64,000 nucleotides of DNA from Actinomycetales bacterium (GTDB taxonomy: Bacteria > Actinomycetota > Actinomycetes > Actinomycetales > Dermatophilaceae). This document shows positions 7,828-16,312 of the stretch, in pieces; position 1 is the first letter of the stretch; every line of letters starts with the position of its first letter. The DNA is taken from contig JADKAO010000002.1 of assembly GCA_016715285.1 (NCBI GenBank), forward strand, positions 434,001-498,000. The letters are read 5' to 3'. A program made the translations under genes and the position numbers. The notes below the pieces were generated by a model. It was not told where the DNA came from, did not search any database, and saw only the letters and a list, made by a program, of their open reading frames with translations.

Positions 7828-8985
7828 TCAGCCGGCGATGAGCGACAACGCAGGCGACGCGGGCGCGCCGGGTGCTTGCAGCAGCACGAGTTCGAGACAG
7901 AACCCCGGGCCCATCGCGAGCAGCACGCCAAAACTCCCCGCGGGCGGCGCATGATCGGCGAGCGTGTCGGCGAGCACGTGCAGGACAGACGCCGACGAGA
8001 GGTTGCCGATGCGGTCGAGCGATCGCCACGTCACGCCGAGGGCATCCCGCGGGATCTCCAGCGCCTCCGCCATCGCGTCGAGGACCTTGGGGCCGCCCGG
8101 GTGCGCGACCCACCACGCGATATCCGCGCGAGTCAGCCCGTGGCTCGCGAGGAAGCGGTCGACATCGCCGCGCACGTGATCGCGCACGAGCACAGGAATG
8201 GCGACGTCGAGCACGATGCGCAGCCCGGTCGAGCCGACGTCCCAGCCCATCGCGCGCTGGGTGTCGGGGTAGAGCCGGCTTCGCGACGCGAGGACTTGCG
8301 GTTGCGGCCCGTATGCCGTGCTCGTCGCCTCCCCAGTCGTCGTCGCAGGGCTCGCCGCACCAGCAGTCGACAAGGGGTGGGCGGCTCCGGCCAGGACGAC
8401 CGCGGCGGCACCGTCACCGAAGAGTCCGCTCGCAACGAGATTGGCTCGTGAGGTGTCGTCGCGTTGGACGGTGAGGCTGCACAACTCGACAGCGAGCACG
8501 ACTGCGACCCTGTCCGGGTGGCCGAGCAGGTAATCGTGCGCCCGCGCAATGCCCGCTGCTCCGGCCACACATCCAAGGCCAAAGAGCGGCATCCTGGTCA
8601 CGTCATCGCGGAGTCCGATCGTGCCGGCGATGCGTGCCTCGAGGGAGGGGACGGCGATGCCGGTGATGGTGGTCGACACCACGAGGTCGACCTCTTCAGG
8701 TGTCAGGCCAGCGCGGCTCAAGGCCTCGGTGATGACGCGGCCGCCAAGGTCGACGGCGACATCGAGATAGACGTCGTTGGCGGCAGTGAAGTCCGGGAGA
8801 GCGGCATACTCCTCCAGCGGGATCGAGAGGAAACGCTGCGAGACACCAGAGTTCGCGTGCACGCGACGAAGCAACTCCAGCGTTGTCCCGTGCGCGCCAA
8901 TGAGCCGACCGAAGAGTTCCGTGATCTCCGACTGGTCGTAGCGGTGCTCCGGGACGACACCAGCGACGGCGAGGATGCGACTCAT
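7828..8985 (-). CDS. Type III polyketide synthase (chalcone/alkylresorcinol synthase family)
   Basis: 385 residues, a normal length. The thiolase-fold catalytic triad is visible: Cys in PLFGLGCVAGAAG, His in WWVAHPGGPKVLDA, Asn in IGNLSSASVLHVL. Near the C-terminus MGPGFCLELVLL matches the G-P-G-F loop of the family. The enzyme condenses acyl-CoA or fatty-acyl starters with malonyl-CoA to form a phenolic or pyrone ring. It heads an operon with ICMT methyltransferase, FAD oxygenase and idi. The start codon is 40 bp from the divergent UbiA gene, so one short promoter region serves both. It resembles srsA-type phenolic lipid synthases; the starter chain is unknown. Confidence 0.92.
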   Translation of the reverse strand: MSRILAVAGVVPEHRYDQSEITELFGRLIGAHGTTLELLRRVHANSGVSQRFLSIPLEEYAALPDFTAANDVYLDVAVDLGGRVITEALSRAGLTPEEVDLVVSTTITGIAVPSLEARIAGTIGLRDDVTRMPLFGLGCVAGAAGIARAHDYLLGHPDRVAVVLAVELCSLTVQRDDTSRANLVASGLFGDGAAAVVLAGAAHPLSTAGAASPATTTGEATSTAYGPQPQVLASRSRLYPDTQRAMGWDVGSTGLRIVLDVAIPVLVRDHVRGDVDRFLASHGLTRADIAWWVAHPGGPKVLDAMAEALEIPRDALGVTWRSLDRIGNLSSASVLHVLADTLADHAPPAGSFGVLLAMGPGFCLELVLLQAPGAPASPALSLIAG

Positions 8986-9025
8986 TTGGTCACCCTAAGC
9001 TGCGCCGAGACGTACGCTCACCACC

Positions 9026-9817
9026 ATGCGCCCACCCCTCACCGCCCGGGCGCTCGTCGGCAGTTGCCATCCCGGCCCCACGCTGGCGGTCACACTGATC
9101 TCGGCTCTCCTCGCGAGGCCGCTCGGCCACTCGCTGGACACAGGGGCGCTCGTGACCGGAGCTGTCTTTGCAGGTCAGCTCACGATTGGCTGGTCGAACG
9201 ACCTCATCGACCTCGAGCGCGATCGAGCCAGCGGACGGCGCGACAAGCCGCTGGCCGCCGGGCTGCTGGCACCGCGTGTGGTGTGGCTCGCGATCGCCGT
9301 CGCTGGTCTCGCGTGTCTCGGGCTGTCGCTGGCGGGTGGATGGGTGAGCGCGCTGCTGCATCTCGCCGCCGTGGTGGGCAGCGGGTGGGCCTATAACCTC
9401 GGCCTGAAGCGCACCATCGCGTCCTGGATTCCGTATGCCGTGGCCTTCGGCGCGCTCCCCGCCGTCGTTGCGCTCGCCGCGCCTGCTCGAGCCTGGCCGC
9501 CGATGTGGATGATGGCGACTGGTGCGCTGCTCGGTGTTGGCGCCCACCTGCTCAACGCCGTACCTGACCTTGCTGATGACGCCGCCACGGACGTCCGGGC
9601 GCTGCCTCATGCGCTGGGCGAGCGAGGCGCCCGAATCGGCGCTGTCGCAATGCTTCTGGCAGGCACTGGCCTTGCTGCCGTCGCGACGAGGCGATTCGCG
9701 CTTGTGCTTGTAGCTGCCGTGATCGCGGCTATTGCGCTGCGAGGTCGCGGTCAACGACCGTTCTATGCCGCCGCCGCACTCGCCGTCCTCACCGTCGCCG
9801 CCCTCGCCTGGCCCTGA
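9026..9817 (+). CDS. UbiA family prenyltransferase
   Basis: 263 residues, integral membrane with about 8-9 helices. The first Asp-rich motif is in GWSNDLIDLERDRASGRRDK and the second is NAVPDLADDAATD; both bind Mg-prenyl diphosphate in UbiA enzymes. GWAYNLGLKRTIASW matches the family signature between them. It transfers a prenyl chain to an aromatic acceptor. It is transcribed divergently from the type III PKS operon with a 40-bp shared intergenic region, and that operon ends in IPP isomerase, so the acceptor is likely the PKS phenol (inference). Confidence 0.88.
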   Translation: MRPPLTARALVGSCHPGPTLAVTLISALLARPLGHSLDTGALVTGAVFAGQLTIGWSNDLIDLERDRASGRRDKPLAAGLLAPRVVWLAIAVAGLACLGLSLAGGWVSALLHLAAVVGSGWAYNLGLKRTIASWIPYAVAFGALPAVVALAAPARAWPPMWMMATGALLGVGAHLLNAVPDLADDAATDVRALPHALGERGARIGAVAMLLAGTGLAAVATRRFALVLVAAVIAAIALRGRGQRPFYAAAALAVLTVAALAWP

Positions 9818-9853
9818 CCCAGCTGCTCGTCTCTGCCCCCCCTCCACCCGGAT

Positions 9854-10041
9854 TCGATACCCGTTGACGACCCCTGACCCCGCGCCAGGTATCGACCCGC
9901 CGAAGGGCGACCCCCTCCACCCGGATTCGATACCCGTTGACGACCCCTGACTCGGCGCCAGGTATCGACCCGCCGAAGGGCGACCCCCTCCACCCGGATT
10001 CGATACCCGTTGACGACCCCTGACTCGGCGCCAGGTATCGA
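9854..10041. repeat. Hairpin repeat family, locus B: three tandem 73-bp units
   Basis: Units start at 9854, 9927 and 10000 with TCGATACCCGTTGACGACCC and end in CCAGGTATCGACC. Arms are TCGATACC/GGTATCGA as at 4411, but the middle and the joining sequence (CCGCCGAAGGGCGACCCCC) differ, so the units were amplified locally from a common ancestor. It fills the gap between two converging genes, UbiA (stop 9817) and the luciferase-like gene (stop 10060), which fits a bidirectional terminator role. Confidence 0.9.
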
Positions 10042-10059
10042 CCGAGGAAGAAGGGTCGG

Positions 10060-11163
10060 TTAGGAGGAGGCGGCGGGCGCCAAGCCCCACGCCTGCGCCA
10101 ACAGCTCAAACGACCGCACTCGCATGGCCGGGTCGTAGCAGTACGTCGTCACGATCACCTCGTCGAGCCCCAAGTCCTCCACAATCGACCCGAGCTGCGC
10201 GACGACCGTCTCCGGCGATCCCACGGCCCGCACCGCCTGGAACCCCTCGACAAACCGTGCCACCTCCGGCCCGAGCGCAGCCGCGAGGTCGGCCACGGGT
10301 GGCTGCAATGGCATTCGCCGCCCGGTCCTGATCCCCGCTGCCATCTGCTGGGCGGTCGTAAACAGTTCTTCGGCCTCGGCATCCGTCGGCGCCACGAGCA
10401 CATTAACCCCGGCCATGACGTATGGCTCCGAGATCTCAGCGGTCTCAAACTCAGCGGTAAAACGATTGCGGTACAGCTCAATTGCCCGGTGTCGCAGTTC
10501 CGGCGCGAAGTGCGACGCGAACGCATACGGCAACCCGAGATAGGCCGCGACCTGCGCCCCGTCGAGGCTCGACCCGAGCATCCAGAGCGGTACCTTCGTC
10601 CCCACGCCGGGGTATGCCGTGATCCGCGCGTTCGCGTGATGGGCCGCCCGCAGCTCCGCCGGCGCCAAGTACGCGTGCAGCGCAAGGACATCCTCAATGA
10701 AGGTGTCCGTGGTCTCGGCTCCACGCCGCAGCGCCCGGGCAGTCGCCGGGTCGGTGCCGGGCGCACGCCCGAGCCCGAGGTCGATCCGGTCGCCATACAT
10801 CTCGCGCAGCGTCCCGTAGTACTCCGCCACCATCAGCGGACTGTGATTCGGCAGCATCACACCGCCGGCCCCCAGCCGGATCCGCGTCGTGTGCTCGGCC
10901 GCCCGCGCGATGAGCAGCGAGGTCGCCGACGACGCGAAGTTGACCGCGTTGTGGTGCTCCGCGTACCAGAGCCGGGTATAGCCCAGCCGATCCGCGGCGC
11001 GCGCAAGTCCCAGGGACGCGTCGAGTGCGTCGGCCACGGTCGAGCCGGCACTGACGGGCACGAGGTCGAGGATTGAGAGGGGAACGCGGTCGGCTGAGGT
11101 CACCACCCCACGGTATGCCGTCTCCCCCGCGCCCAGGTAGGCCCACCCGCCGCCTAGCTTCAC
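10060..11163 (-). CDS. LLM class flavin-dependent oxidoreductase (luciferase-like)
   Basis: 367 residues from ATG 11163. A GTG at 11106 or 11103 is closer to the conserved start (VPLSILDLVPVS), and the extra N-terminus encodes the GTATGCCG octamer, so the shorter form is more likely. The TIM-barrel luciferase fold is shown by GYTRLWYAEHHN, LGAGGVMLPNHSPLMVAEYYGTL, DLGLGRAPGTDPATARALRR and VPLWMLGSSLDGAQVAA, matching the MsnO8-like alkanal monooxygenase subgroup. It uses FMN or F420; the sequence alone does not settle which. It has no operon partner; its 3' end meets repeat locus B. Confidence 0.88.
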   Translation of the reverse strand: MKLGGGWAYLGAGETAYRGVVTSADRVPLSILDLVPVSAGSTVADALDASLGLARAADRLGYTRLWYAEHHNAVNFASSATSLLIARAAEHTTRIRLGAGGVMLPNHSPLMVAEYYGTLREMYGDRIDLGLGRAPGTDPATARALRRGAETTDTFIEDVLALHAYLAPAELRAAHHANARITAYPGVGTKVPLWMLGSSLDGAQVAAYLGLPYAFASHFAPELRHRAIELYRNRFTAEFETAEISEPYVMAGVNVLVAPTDAEAEELFTTAQQMAAGIRTGRRMPLQPPVADLAAALGPEVARFVEGFQAVRAVGSPETVVAQLGSIVEDLGLDEVIVTTYCYDPAMRVRSFELLAQAWGLAPAASS

Positions 11164-11172
11164 TGCCCGTCG

Positions 11173-11209
11173 CCGCGCTTCACTGAGCGTGCAACCTCAG
11201 CGGAGCGCG
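11173..11209. repeat. Direct repeat, copy 1, downstream of benE
   Basis: The sequence CCGCGCTTCACTGAG, then a GTGCAACC run and CAGCG-AGCGCG, matches 12643-12679 with only a few changes and in the same orientation. The two copies bracket benE. Each copy contains the imperfect palindrome CTGAG-N8-CTCAG. The rest of 11210-11311 holds related GC-rich CTCAGCGACGCGGCAT-type pieces and no gene. Confidence 0.75.
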
Positions 11210-11311
11210 ACAAGCCTCGGCGGGGCAAAGATCGGCGGGGGCAAGACTCAGCGACGCGGCATGCCTCGGCGGGGGCAAAACTCAGCGACCCGGCATACCT
11301 GGGTGCCGCCG

Positions 11312-12559
11312 TCACGATCGCGGCGGAGCACCCGCCGACACCGCATCCTCGGAGGCGCCGCCGGTGAGGATGGCCCACACCACTACTCCGGCCACAAGCC
11401 CCCAGAACGCACTGCCGATCCCAGCCACGACAACACCGGACGCCGTCACGGCCAAGGTGATCACGGCTGCTGTCTGTGTCGGGCCAGGAACACTCAAGGT
11501 CGCAGCAAGCGCACCGATCACTGACGCCACGAGCGCAACAGCGGCGAGCGCCGCGATCATCGGCGCTGGTAGCGCGGTGTAGGCACTCACCAACCACGCC
11601 GCAACCGCCCCCGCCGCGAGGTTCGCCACACCGCAAACGACTCCGGCGACATACCGGCGTCGGGGATCCGGATGCGCCTCGGGTCCGGTGCAGATCGCGG
11701 CCGTGATCGCGGCGAGGTTTGTCGCGTGTCCGCCGAATGGGGTCAAGCTCGCGGACACAAGTGAGACCCCACCCACGAGCAGGCGATCGTCGGGGTCGTA
11801 TCCATGCGTCCGGAGCACGGTGAGGCCGGGGGCGTTCTGCCCGGCGAGCGTAATCAACAGCAGGGGCAACCCGATGGACAACAACGCCTGGAGGTCAAAG
11901 GTCGGGGTGATGAGGATGGGGGTGGTCAGGCGCAGATCCAAACCACTGCCGGCCGCCCCGAGTCCTCCCGTCGCGAGCGTCGCCAAGACTCCGGTGGCGA
12001 GCGCAATGACCACGGCGAAGCGCTCGGCCCATCGTTTCGCGACGACGAAGGCGAGCACGACACTCCCTGCCACGACAGGCGACCCCACCACCGCGACGCT
12101 GCCAGAGATGACAAAGGGCAGGAGTATGCCGGCCAGCAGCGCCGACATGATCGAGCTCGGTACTAGTGAGATGAGTCGGCCAAACCACCCCGTGAAGCCG
12201 ACCACCGCAGCGCAAACACTCGCGACGAGGAAGGCGCCGACCGCGTCGGAGAAGCGGTAGCCGCCGATGGACGCAATGAGCAGAGCAGCTCCGGGGGTCG
12301 ACCACGCGACGATGATGGGCATCCGCGTGAGCAAGCTGAGTGCCACACCGCTGATGCCGCTGCCCACGGCGATCGCCCACACCCATGACGACGTCGCAGC
12401 GGCGTCGAGCTGGGCGGCCCGAGTGGCTTGGAGCACGACGGCGAACGGCCCGGCATACGAGACAAGCGCGGCCACGATGCCGGCACTCGTCGCGCTGAGC
12501 GACCAATCGGACAGTAACGCCCTCGGCCCTGCAGGCGTCGTGGGGTCGTCGCGTCTCAT
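11312..12559 (-). CDS. benE: Benzoate/H+ symporter BenE family transporter
   Basis: 415 residues with about 12 hydrophobic segments. BenE hallmarks are present: WSTPGAALLI, the SLTPFGGHATNLAAITAAIC block with the conserved P-x-G-G-H-x-x-N-L-A motif, and GQNAPGLTVLRTHGY. BenE proteins import aromatic acids by proton symport. No benzoate catabolic gene lies near, so the true substrate is open. Related 37-bp direct repeats lie on both sides (11173 and 12643). The promoter must lie within 12560-12719, which also holds repeat copy 2. Confidence 0.88.
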   Translation of the reverse strand: MRRDDPTTPAGPRALLSDWSLSATSAGIVAALVSYAGPFAVVLQATRAAQLDAAATSSWVWAIAVGSGISGVALSLLTRMPIIVAWSTPGAALLIASIGGYRFSDAVGAFLVASVCAAVVGFTGWFGRLISLVPSSIMSALLAGILLPFVISGSVAVVGSPVVAGSVVLAFVVAKRWAERFAVVIALATGVLATLATGGLGAAGSGLDLRLTTPILITPTFDLQALLSIGLPLLLITLAGQNAPGLTVLRTHGYDPDDRLLVGGVSLVSASLTPFGGHATNLAAITAAICTGPEAHPDPRRRYVAGVVCGVANLAAGAVAAWLVSAYTALPAPMIAALAAVALVASVIGALAATLSVPGPTQTAAVITLAVTASGVVVAGIGSAFWGLVAGVVVWAILTGGASEDAVSAGAPPRS

Positions 12560-12642
12560 ACCGGAGATTCAACCGCCCCCAAACCGCTGCGTACGCCAGC
12601 CTCCCCGGCAAGCCAGCCAGGTCTGCGCTCCGGTGACCTTGG

Positions 12643-12679
12643 CCGCGCTTCACTGAGAGTGCAACCCCAGCGCAGCGCG
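12643..12679. repeat. Direct repeat, copy 2, upstream of benE
   Basis: Same-orientation partner of 11173-11209: CCGCGCTTCACTGAG then AGTGCAACC and CAGCGCAGCGCG. It lies between the benE start (12559) and the CPBP protease stop (12720). Confidence 0.75.
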
Positions 12680-12719
12680 GCTTGCCTCAGCGCAGCGAGC
12701 GACAGTCGCGCGCGGGCCG

Positions 12720-13568
12720 CTAGAAAATCAACGGCAGGACGTGCAGCATGCACATCGACCACGTGATGTGGGTGAGGATCGGGGCGAGTATGCCGCCCGT
12801 CGACCACCGCTGTCGGGCGGTCACCACCCCCAGCACCGCTGCCGCAAACGCCAACATGACATTGCCGGTCAACGCGGTCGCAATGGCATAAAGGACCGTC
12901 GTCACCCACACTTGGCGCCCGTCTTTGACCGCGGCATACAGGGCACCTCGGAAGAAGACTTCCTCGGCGATCCCGCTCAGCGCTGTCGTGAAGGTGAGCG
13001 CCGTGAGCGAGCCGTATTGCGCGAATGCGAGCACCGAGCGAGCCTGATCAGCGAGCGGCGGGATGAGCCGCGTGACATAGGCGCCACCGATAAAGATTGC
13101 CGCGAGCGCAAGCCCAGCGAGGATCGGTTGGATCACTGGTCGACGTAGCTCGTCACCGACAGCGATCCGCCCCAAGTGCAGCTTGCCGGAGGCAAACGCC
13201 CCGCCCGCCCAGATGGCAGCAACACCCAGCGCAGCCACGGGGAATAGCGGTGCGTCCCGCGGCATACGGAGGCTCGCGGCCAGCCCAATGGCCCCAGCCA
13301 AGAGGGTCAGCGCAGCAACGATTCGCCGCCGCCGCCATTGGGCATCGGTGTCCTGCTGCTGCCGCTCCACGCGCCGCAGGAACTGATCATCCACGGTGCG
13401 CAGCGACCCCACCCACGCCTGCCGCCGCGCCCAGAACTGGCGGGACGGCATACGGGATGGGGCTTTGGAGACGCCTGCCGCCTGGGCGAGCGGCGAGGGG
13501 TTCTCGTCACTCGCCACAGGCGGCTGGTCGTCCGGTGAGGGTTCAGAAGGTGACGGTCTCATTGTCAC
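12720..13568 (-). CDS. CPBP family intramembrane glutamic endopeptidase
   Basis: 282 residues. An N-terminal hydrophilic, Pro/Ser-rich stretch of about 80 residues (MTMRPSPSEPSPDDQPP...) is followed by 6-8 membrane helices. The CPBP/Abi motif 1 is SGIAEEVFFRGALYAAV, with the catalytic Glu pair and Arg; motif 2 is near GNVMLAFAAAVLGVV and the His motif is ILTHITWSMCMLH. Members are membrane proteases related to CAAX prenyl endopeptidase; roles include peptide maturation and self-immunity. The start overlaps the end of the PPOX gene by 26 bp. A later start would drop part of the disordered N-terminus without touching the domain. Confidence 0.88.
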   Translation of the reverse strand: MTMRPSPSEPSPDDQPPVASDENPSPLAQAAGVSKAPSRMPSRQFWARRQAWVGSLRTVDDQFLRRVERQQQDTDAQWRRRRIVAALTLLAGAIGLAASLRMPRDAPLFPVAALGVAAIWAGGAFASGKLHLGRIAVGDELRRPVIQPILAGLALAAIFIGGAYVTRLIPPLADQARSVLAFAQYGSLTALTFTTALSGIAEEVFFRGALYAAVKDGRQVWVTTVLYAIATALTGNVMLAFAAAVLGVVTARQRWSTGGILAPILTHITWSMCMLHVLPLIF

Positions 13569-14076
13569 CTTGGTCGGGCTCCGAGCCGGTCACGAGGGCC
13601 TTCGCGATGCCGAGGAGCTGGATCGGCTTGCCGGGGCTATCCCAGTATTCCGCCGACTCGGCCTCGACGCGCATGACCCCTACCTTGGGGTCTTCGGCCT
13701 CGCATTGGAAGTAGGCCTTGGCGAAGGGGCTCCAGAGCTCGCGGGCCTTGGCCGGGTCATGGCTGACCGACGCCGTGCCAGCAATCGAGACCCACGCGCC
13801 TTCTTTGGTGAAGGCGACATTGACCTTGGGGTCGGCCTGGATCTGGGTGGCGGCGTCGCCATCCAGCCACCCGAGGAACCAGAGTATGCCGTCGAACTCG
13901 GCCTCCTGGCAGGTCATCGGGCGGGTCACGAGTGAGCCGTTGGCTGCGCGCGTGGTGAGCATTGCGGTGCGCTGGTCCTTGATGAGGTCGTGGACCTTGG
14001 CGATGCCTGCTGAAGAGTTGTTGCCGGTCGCGCTGGTTGTGCTGGCGGTGCTTGCGGATGAGGGGGTGTCTGACAT
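13543..14076 (-). CDS. Pyridoxamine 5'-phosphate oxidase family protein (general stress protein 26-like)
   Basis: 177 residues from ATG 14076, with GGAAAGGA upstream. A short Ser/Thr/Ala-rich N-terminus precedes a split-barrel domain: VHDLIKDQRTAMLTTRAANG, LVTRPMTCQEAEFDGILWFL, VNVAFTKEGAWVSIAGTASV and PFAKAYFQCEAEDPKVGVMRVEAESAEYWD. This order matches the GS26-like PPOX group that binds FMN or FAD. No specific substrate. The ATG overlaps the stop of the upstream NAD(P)H-binding gene (TAATG), so they are coupled, and its 3' end overlaps the CPBP gene. Confidence 0.88.
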   Translation of the reverse strand: MSDTPSSASTASTTSATGNNSSAGIAKVHDLIKDQRTAMLTTRAANGSLVTRPMTCQEAEFDGILWFLGWLDGDAATQIQADPKVNVAFTKEGAWVSIAGTASVSHDPAKARELWSPFAKAYFQCEAEDPKVGVMRVEAESAEYWDSPGKPIQLLGIAKALVTGSEPDQGDNETVTF

Positions 14077-15140
14077 TAGGAGTCCTTTCCTCGTGCTGCT
14101 CCGAGCGTGCCGGTGACGACGGCCGTCGCCCCGGCGATCAGTGACGCGACGCCGCCACCTGAGCCACCCGACCACTTGGGGTCGTGTGGCATGGGTCCAA
14201 CGGGATCGAGCTGTGCTGCGGGGATGCGTTTGGACGGCTCGGCGAGGGCGCGACGGAAGCCCTCCCGCAGCCCGACGAACTCGTGGTCAGCGGGCAACAA
14301 GTCGCCAGCGAAGTCGCTCTCTTGACAGACCATGTCGTGATGAAGGCTTTCAACCAGAGCCTCGACCGTGCTTGACGGCACGTCGGTGATGAGTCCCGCG
14401 AGCATCCCCACGAGATCGGTCGGCAGGAATGGGATGTTGACCTGCGGGCGGCGCAAGTCGGCGACCTCGGCATACACCTTGAGCAAGTCTGGGTAGGGCA
14501 TCCGCTCCGGGCCACCGACGTCGTAGTGCCGGGACTCAGAGTCGACGGTCAGCGCGCCGACGAGGGCGGCAATGACGTCTGTGACGGCAATGGGCTGGAC
14601 GAGGGAACGCATCCAGTCCGGGACCGTGGTGATCGGCAGCCGCTCTGAGATCTGACGGATGATTTCGAAGCTGGTCGACCCGGCCCCCACGATGACGGCC
14701 GCGCGCAAAGCGATGGTCGTCACGCCAGAGGCGGTGAGGATCCGCTCGACCTCAAGGCGCGACGAAATGTGTTCGGAGAGTTGCTTTTCCGCGACCTGAG
14801 GGACGATGCCGGAGAGGTAGATGATGCGCTCAACCCCGGCTGCGGAGGCGGCGTGGGCCAAGTTGGCGGCCGACCGGCGGTCTTTAGCGGCGAAGTCATC
14901 GCCACCCATCCCGTGGATCAAGTAGTAGACCGCATCCATACCCTCGACCGCAGACTGGACGGCGTCGGCATCGAGCACATCCATCTTGACGATTTCGACG
15001 CGGTCGTCGTCATGCCACCAGAGCCGCCGCGCCTTCGACGGGTCCGAGAAGGACGCCCGCACGGTGTGGCCAGCCGCAAGCAGCGCGGGCACCAGGCGAC
15101 CGCCGACATATCCGCTGGCGCCGGTGACGAGGATCTTCAT
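14076..15140 (-). CDS. NAD(P)H-binding SDR/NmrA-type protein
   Basis: 354 residues from ATG 15140. It is an extended SDR Rossmann fold: MKILVTGASGYVGGRLVPALL (GxxGxxG), DVLDADAVQSAVEGMDAVYYLIHGM, RIIYLSGIVP and LRAAVIVGAGSTSFEIIRQI. The usual YxxxK is replaced by a His-Ile-Ser-Ser-Arg region (LSEHISSRLEVERIL), as in atypical NDUFA9/NmrA-like members, so it may bind NAD(P) without classic dehydrogenase chemistry. The C-terminus is Gly-rich with a hydrophobic end. It is coupled to the PPOX gene by TAATG overlap. Confidence 0.85.
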   Translation of the reverse strand: MKILVTGASGYVGGRLVPALLAAGHTVRASFSDPSKARRLWWHDDDRVEIVKMDVLDADAVQSAVEGMDAVYYLIHGMGGDDFAAKDRRSAANLAHAASAAGVERIIYLSGIVPQVAEKQLSEHISSRLEVERILTASGVTTIALRAAVIVGAGSTSFEIIRQISERLPITTVPDWMRSLVQPIAVTDVIAALVGALTVDSESRHYDVGGPERMPYPDLLKVYAEVADLRRPQVNIPFLPTDLVGMLAGLITDVPSSTVEALVESLHHDMVCQESDFAGDLLPADHEFVGLREGFRRALAEPSKRIPAAQLDPVGPMPHDPKWSGGSGGGVASLIAGATAVVTGTLGAARGKDS

Positions 15141-15216
15141 GCTGACTCCAAGCAGCGAGTTCGCGGGTTTGTTCCCATCGTGTCCAATGTTTGTCACATC
15201 TTTTGCTGGAGGGCTC

Positions 15217-15893
15217 CTAGCGCAGCCGCACGAGCCCTCTCGCGGTCTCAAGGACGGCTTCCAGCCCAGCCTGGGTCGCTGTGTCCTCGCCTCCAGACCC
15301 CGGCGCCGTCGCCGTCCGGATGACGATCCGAGGGTCGGCGTGCCGATCGTCGCTCGGCCACCCCAAGGCCCCCAGCCCGTCGCGCAACTCCGCCTCGGCT
15401 GCCGTGGTAAGAGTCAGCTGGGCCAGCCGGACGCCCCGATCCGGCAGGGCAGCCCAGGGCGGCGTCGTCAGCCACTCGATCGGCGCCGGCATCACCCCGC
15501 CGAGCGGCAGCGCCCCATCGTCGCGGGGGATGGCACGCCAGCGAACCTCTCCCCTGATCACCTCGCGCACACCCTCACCCGCGAGGTCAGCAACCCGCAT
15601 CACCCAGGTCAGCAAGAAGGGGCCGCGTCGCAGGCGCGCCTGCACCTCCGGCAGCCCCAAACCCAGAGGGTATGCCGCACAAGGCTTTTCGACAGCTGGG
15701 TTGATCGCGAGGATCTCGAGATAGTCCGTCGGTCCGAGCGATAGGAGCCGATTGTGGGTGCCAAACGCCGGGTGCTCACCACCGGGCTCCGTTGGCACCC
15801 CAGTCGGTCGGTGACCCACTCGGCCCCCTCTGCCAGCGAGTCCGCCGCGACGACGAGATGGTCGACACACGGCATACCTCTCATGCTTGTCAT
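15217..15893 (-). pseudogene. VOC/glyoxalase-like domain protein with a frameshift
   Basis: The first 30 codons from ATG 15893 read MRGMPCVDHLVVAADSLAEG then AEWVTDRLG, a glyoxalase_3-type opening strand and helix. The frame then breaks at a G run (C run on the plus strand at 15798-15801). One extra base would restore VPTEPGGEHPAFGTHNRLLS and LGPTDYLEILAINP, which continue the domain and run to the stop at 15217. The ATG overlaps the stop of the upstream F420-type PPOX gene by 4 bp, so the pair was an operon. Real single-base loss and a sequencing error in the homopolymer are both possible. Confidence 0.75.
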
Positions 15894-16312
15894 CGCTCGT
15901 CACCTCGGGAAGGGCGCTCCGCGTCAATCCACAGCGCAACTCGCGGCGTGGGGCGCATGAGGGTCACAACCCGCTCGGCCGTCATAAAGATGCGATACTC
16001 CGCGCCATATTTCGCCTTGAGCACGGCCCGAACCCGCTCGACTTCTGCGGGCTCGTCGCGAACCTGCGCAACTGCAGTGACCGTCGGAGCGTCGGGTTCG
16101 ACCGTTCCGCGACGCGAACACGGGGCCATCGTCACAGCAGAGTTGCGCCGCAAGCGCTTGACCTTGCCGCTGCCCGCGGGCGTGATCACGACCAGCCGAT
16201 CACCGTCGCGCGCGATCCAGACCGCGGTCGCCACCGGGGTGCCATCGCGGCGGAAGGTCGTGAGGGAGACGAACGCCTGCTCGCCCCACCACTGCAGTTG
16301 GCTGGGTTCCAT
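15890..16312 (-). CDS. PPOX class probable F420-dependent oxidoreductase
   Basis: 140 residues. The split-barrel order FVSLTTFRRDGTPVATAVWIARDGDRLVVITPAGSGKVKRLRRN, followed by VTMAPCSRRGTVEP and EYRIFMTAERVVTLMRPTPRVAL, matches the actinobacterial short PPOX class in which F420 or heme-degrading members occur. The cofactor is inferred from family, not shown. It is coupled by ATGA overlap to the frameshifted VOC gene downstream. The ATG at 16312 is the only good start; a GTATGCCG octamer lies just upstream. Confidence 0.82.
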   Translation of the reverse strand: MEPSQLQWWGEQAFVSLTTFRRDGTPVATAVWIARDGDRLVVITPAGSGKVKRLRRNSAVTMAPCSRRGTVEPDAPTVTAVAQVRDEPAEVERVRAVLKAKYGAEYRIFMTAERVVTLMRPTPRVALWIDAERPSRGDER

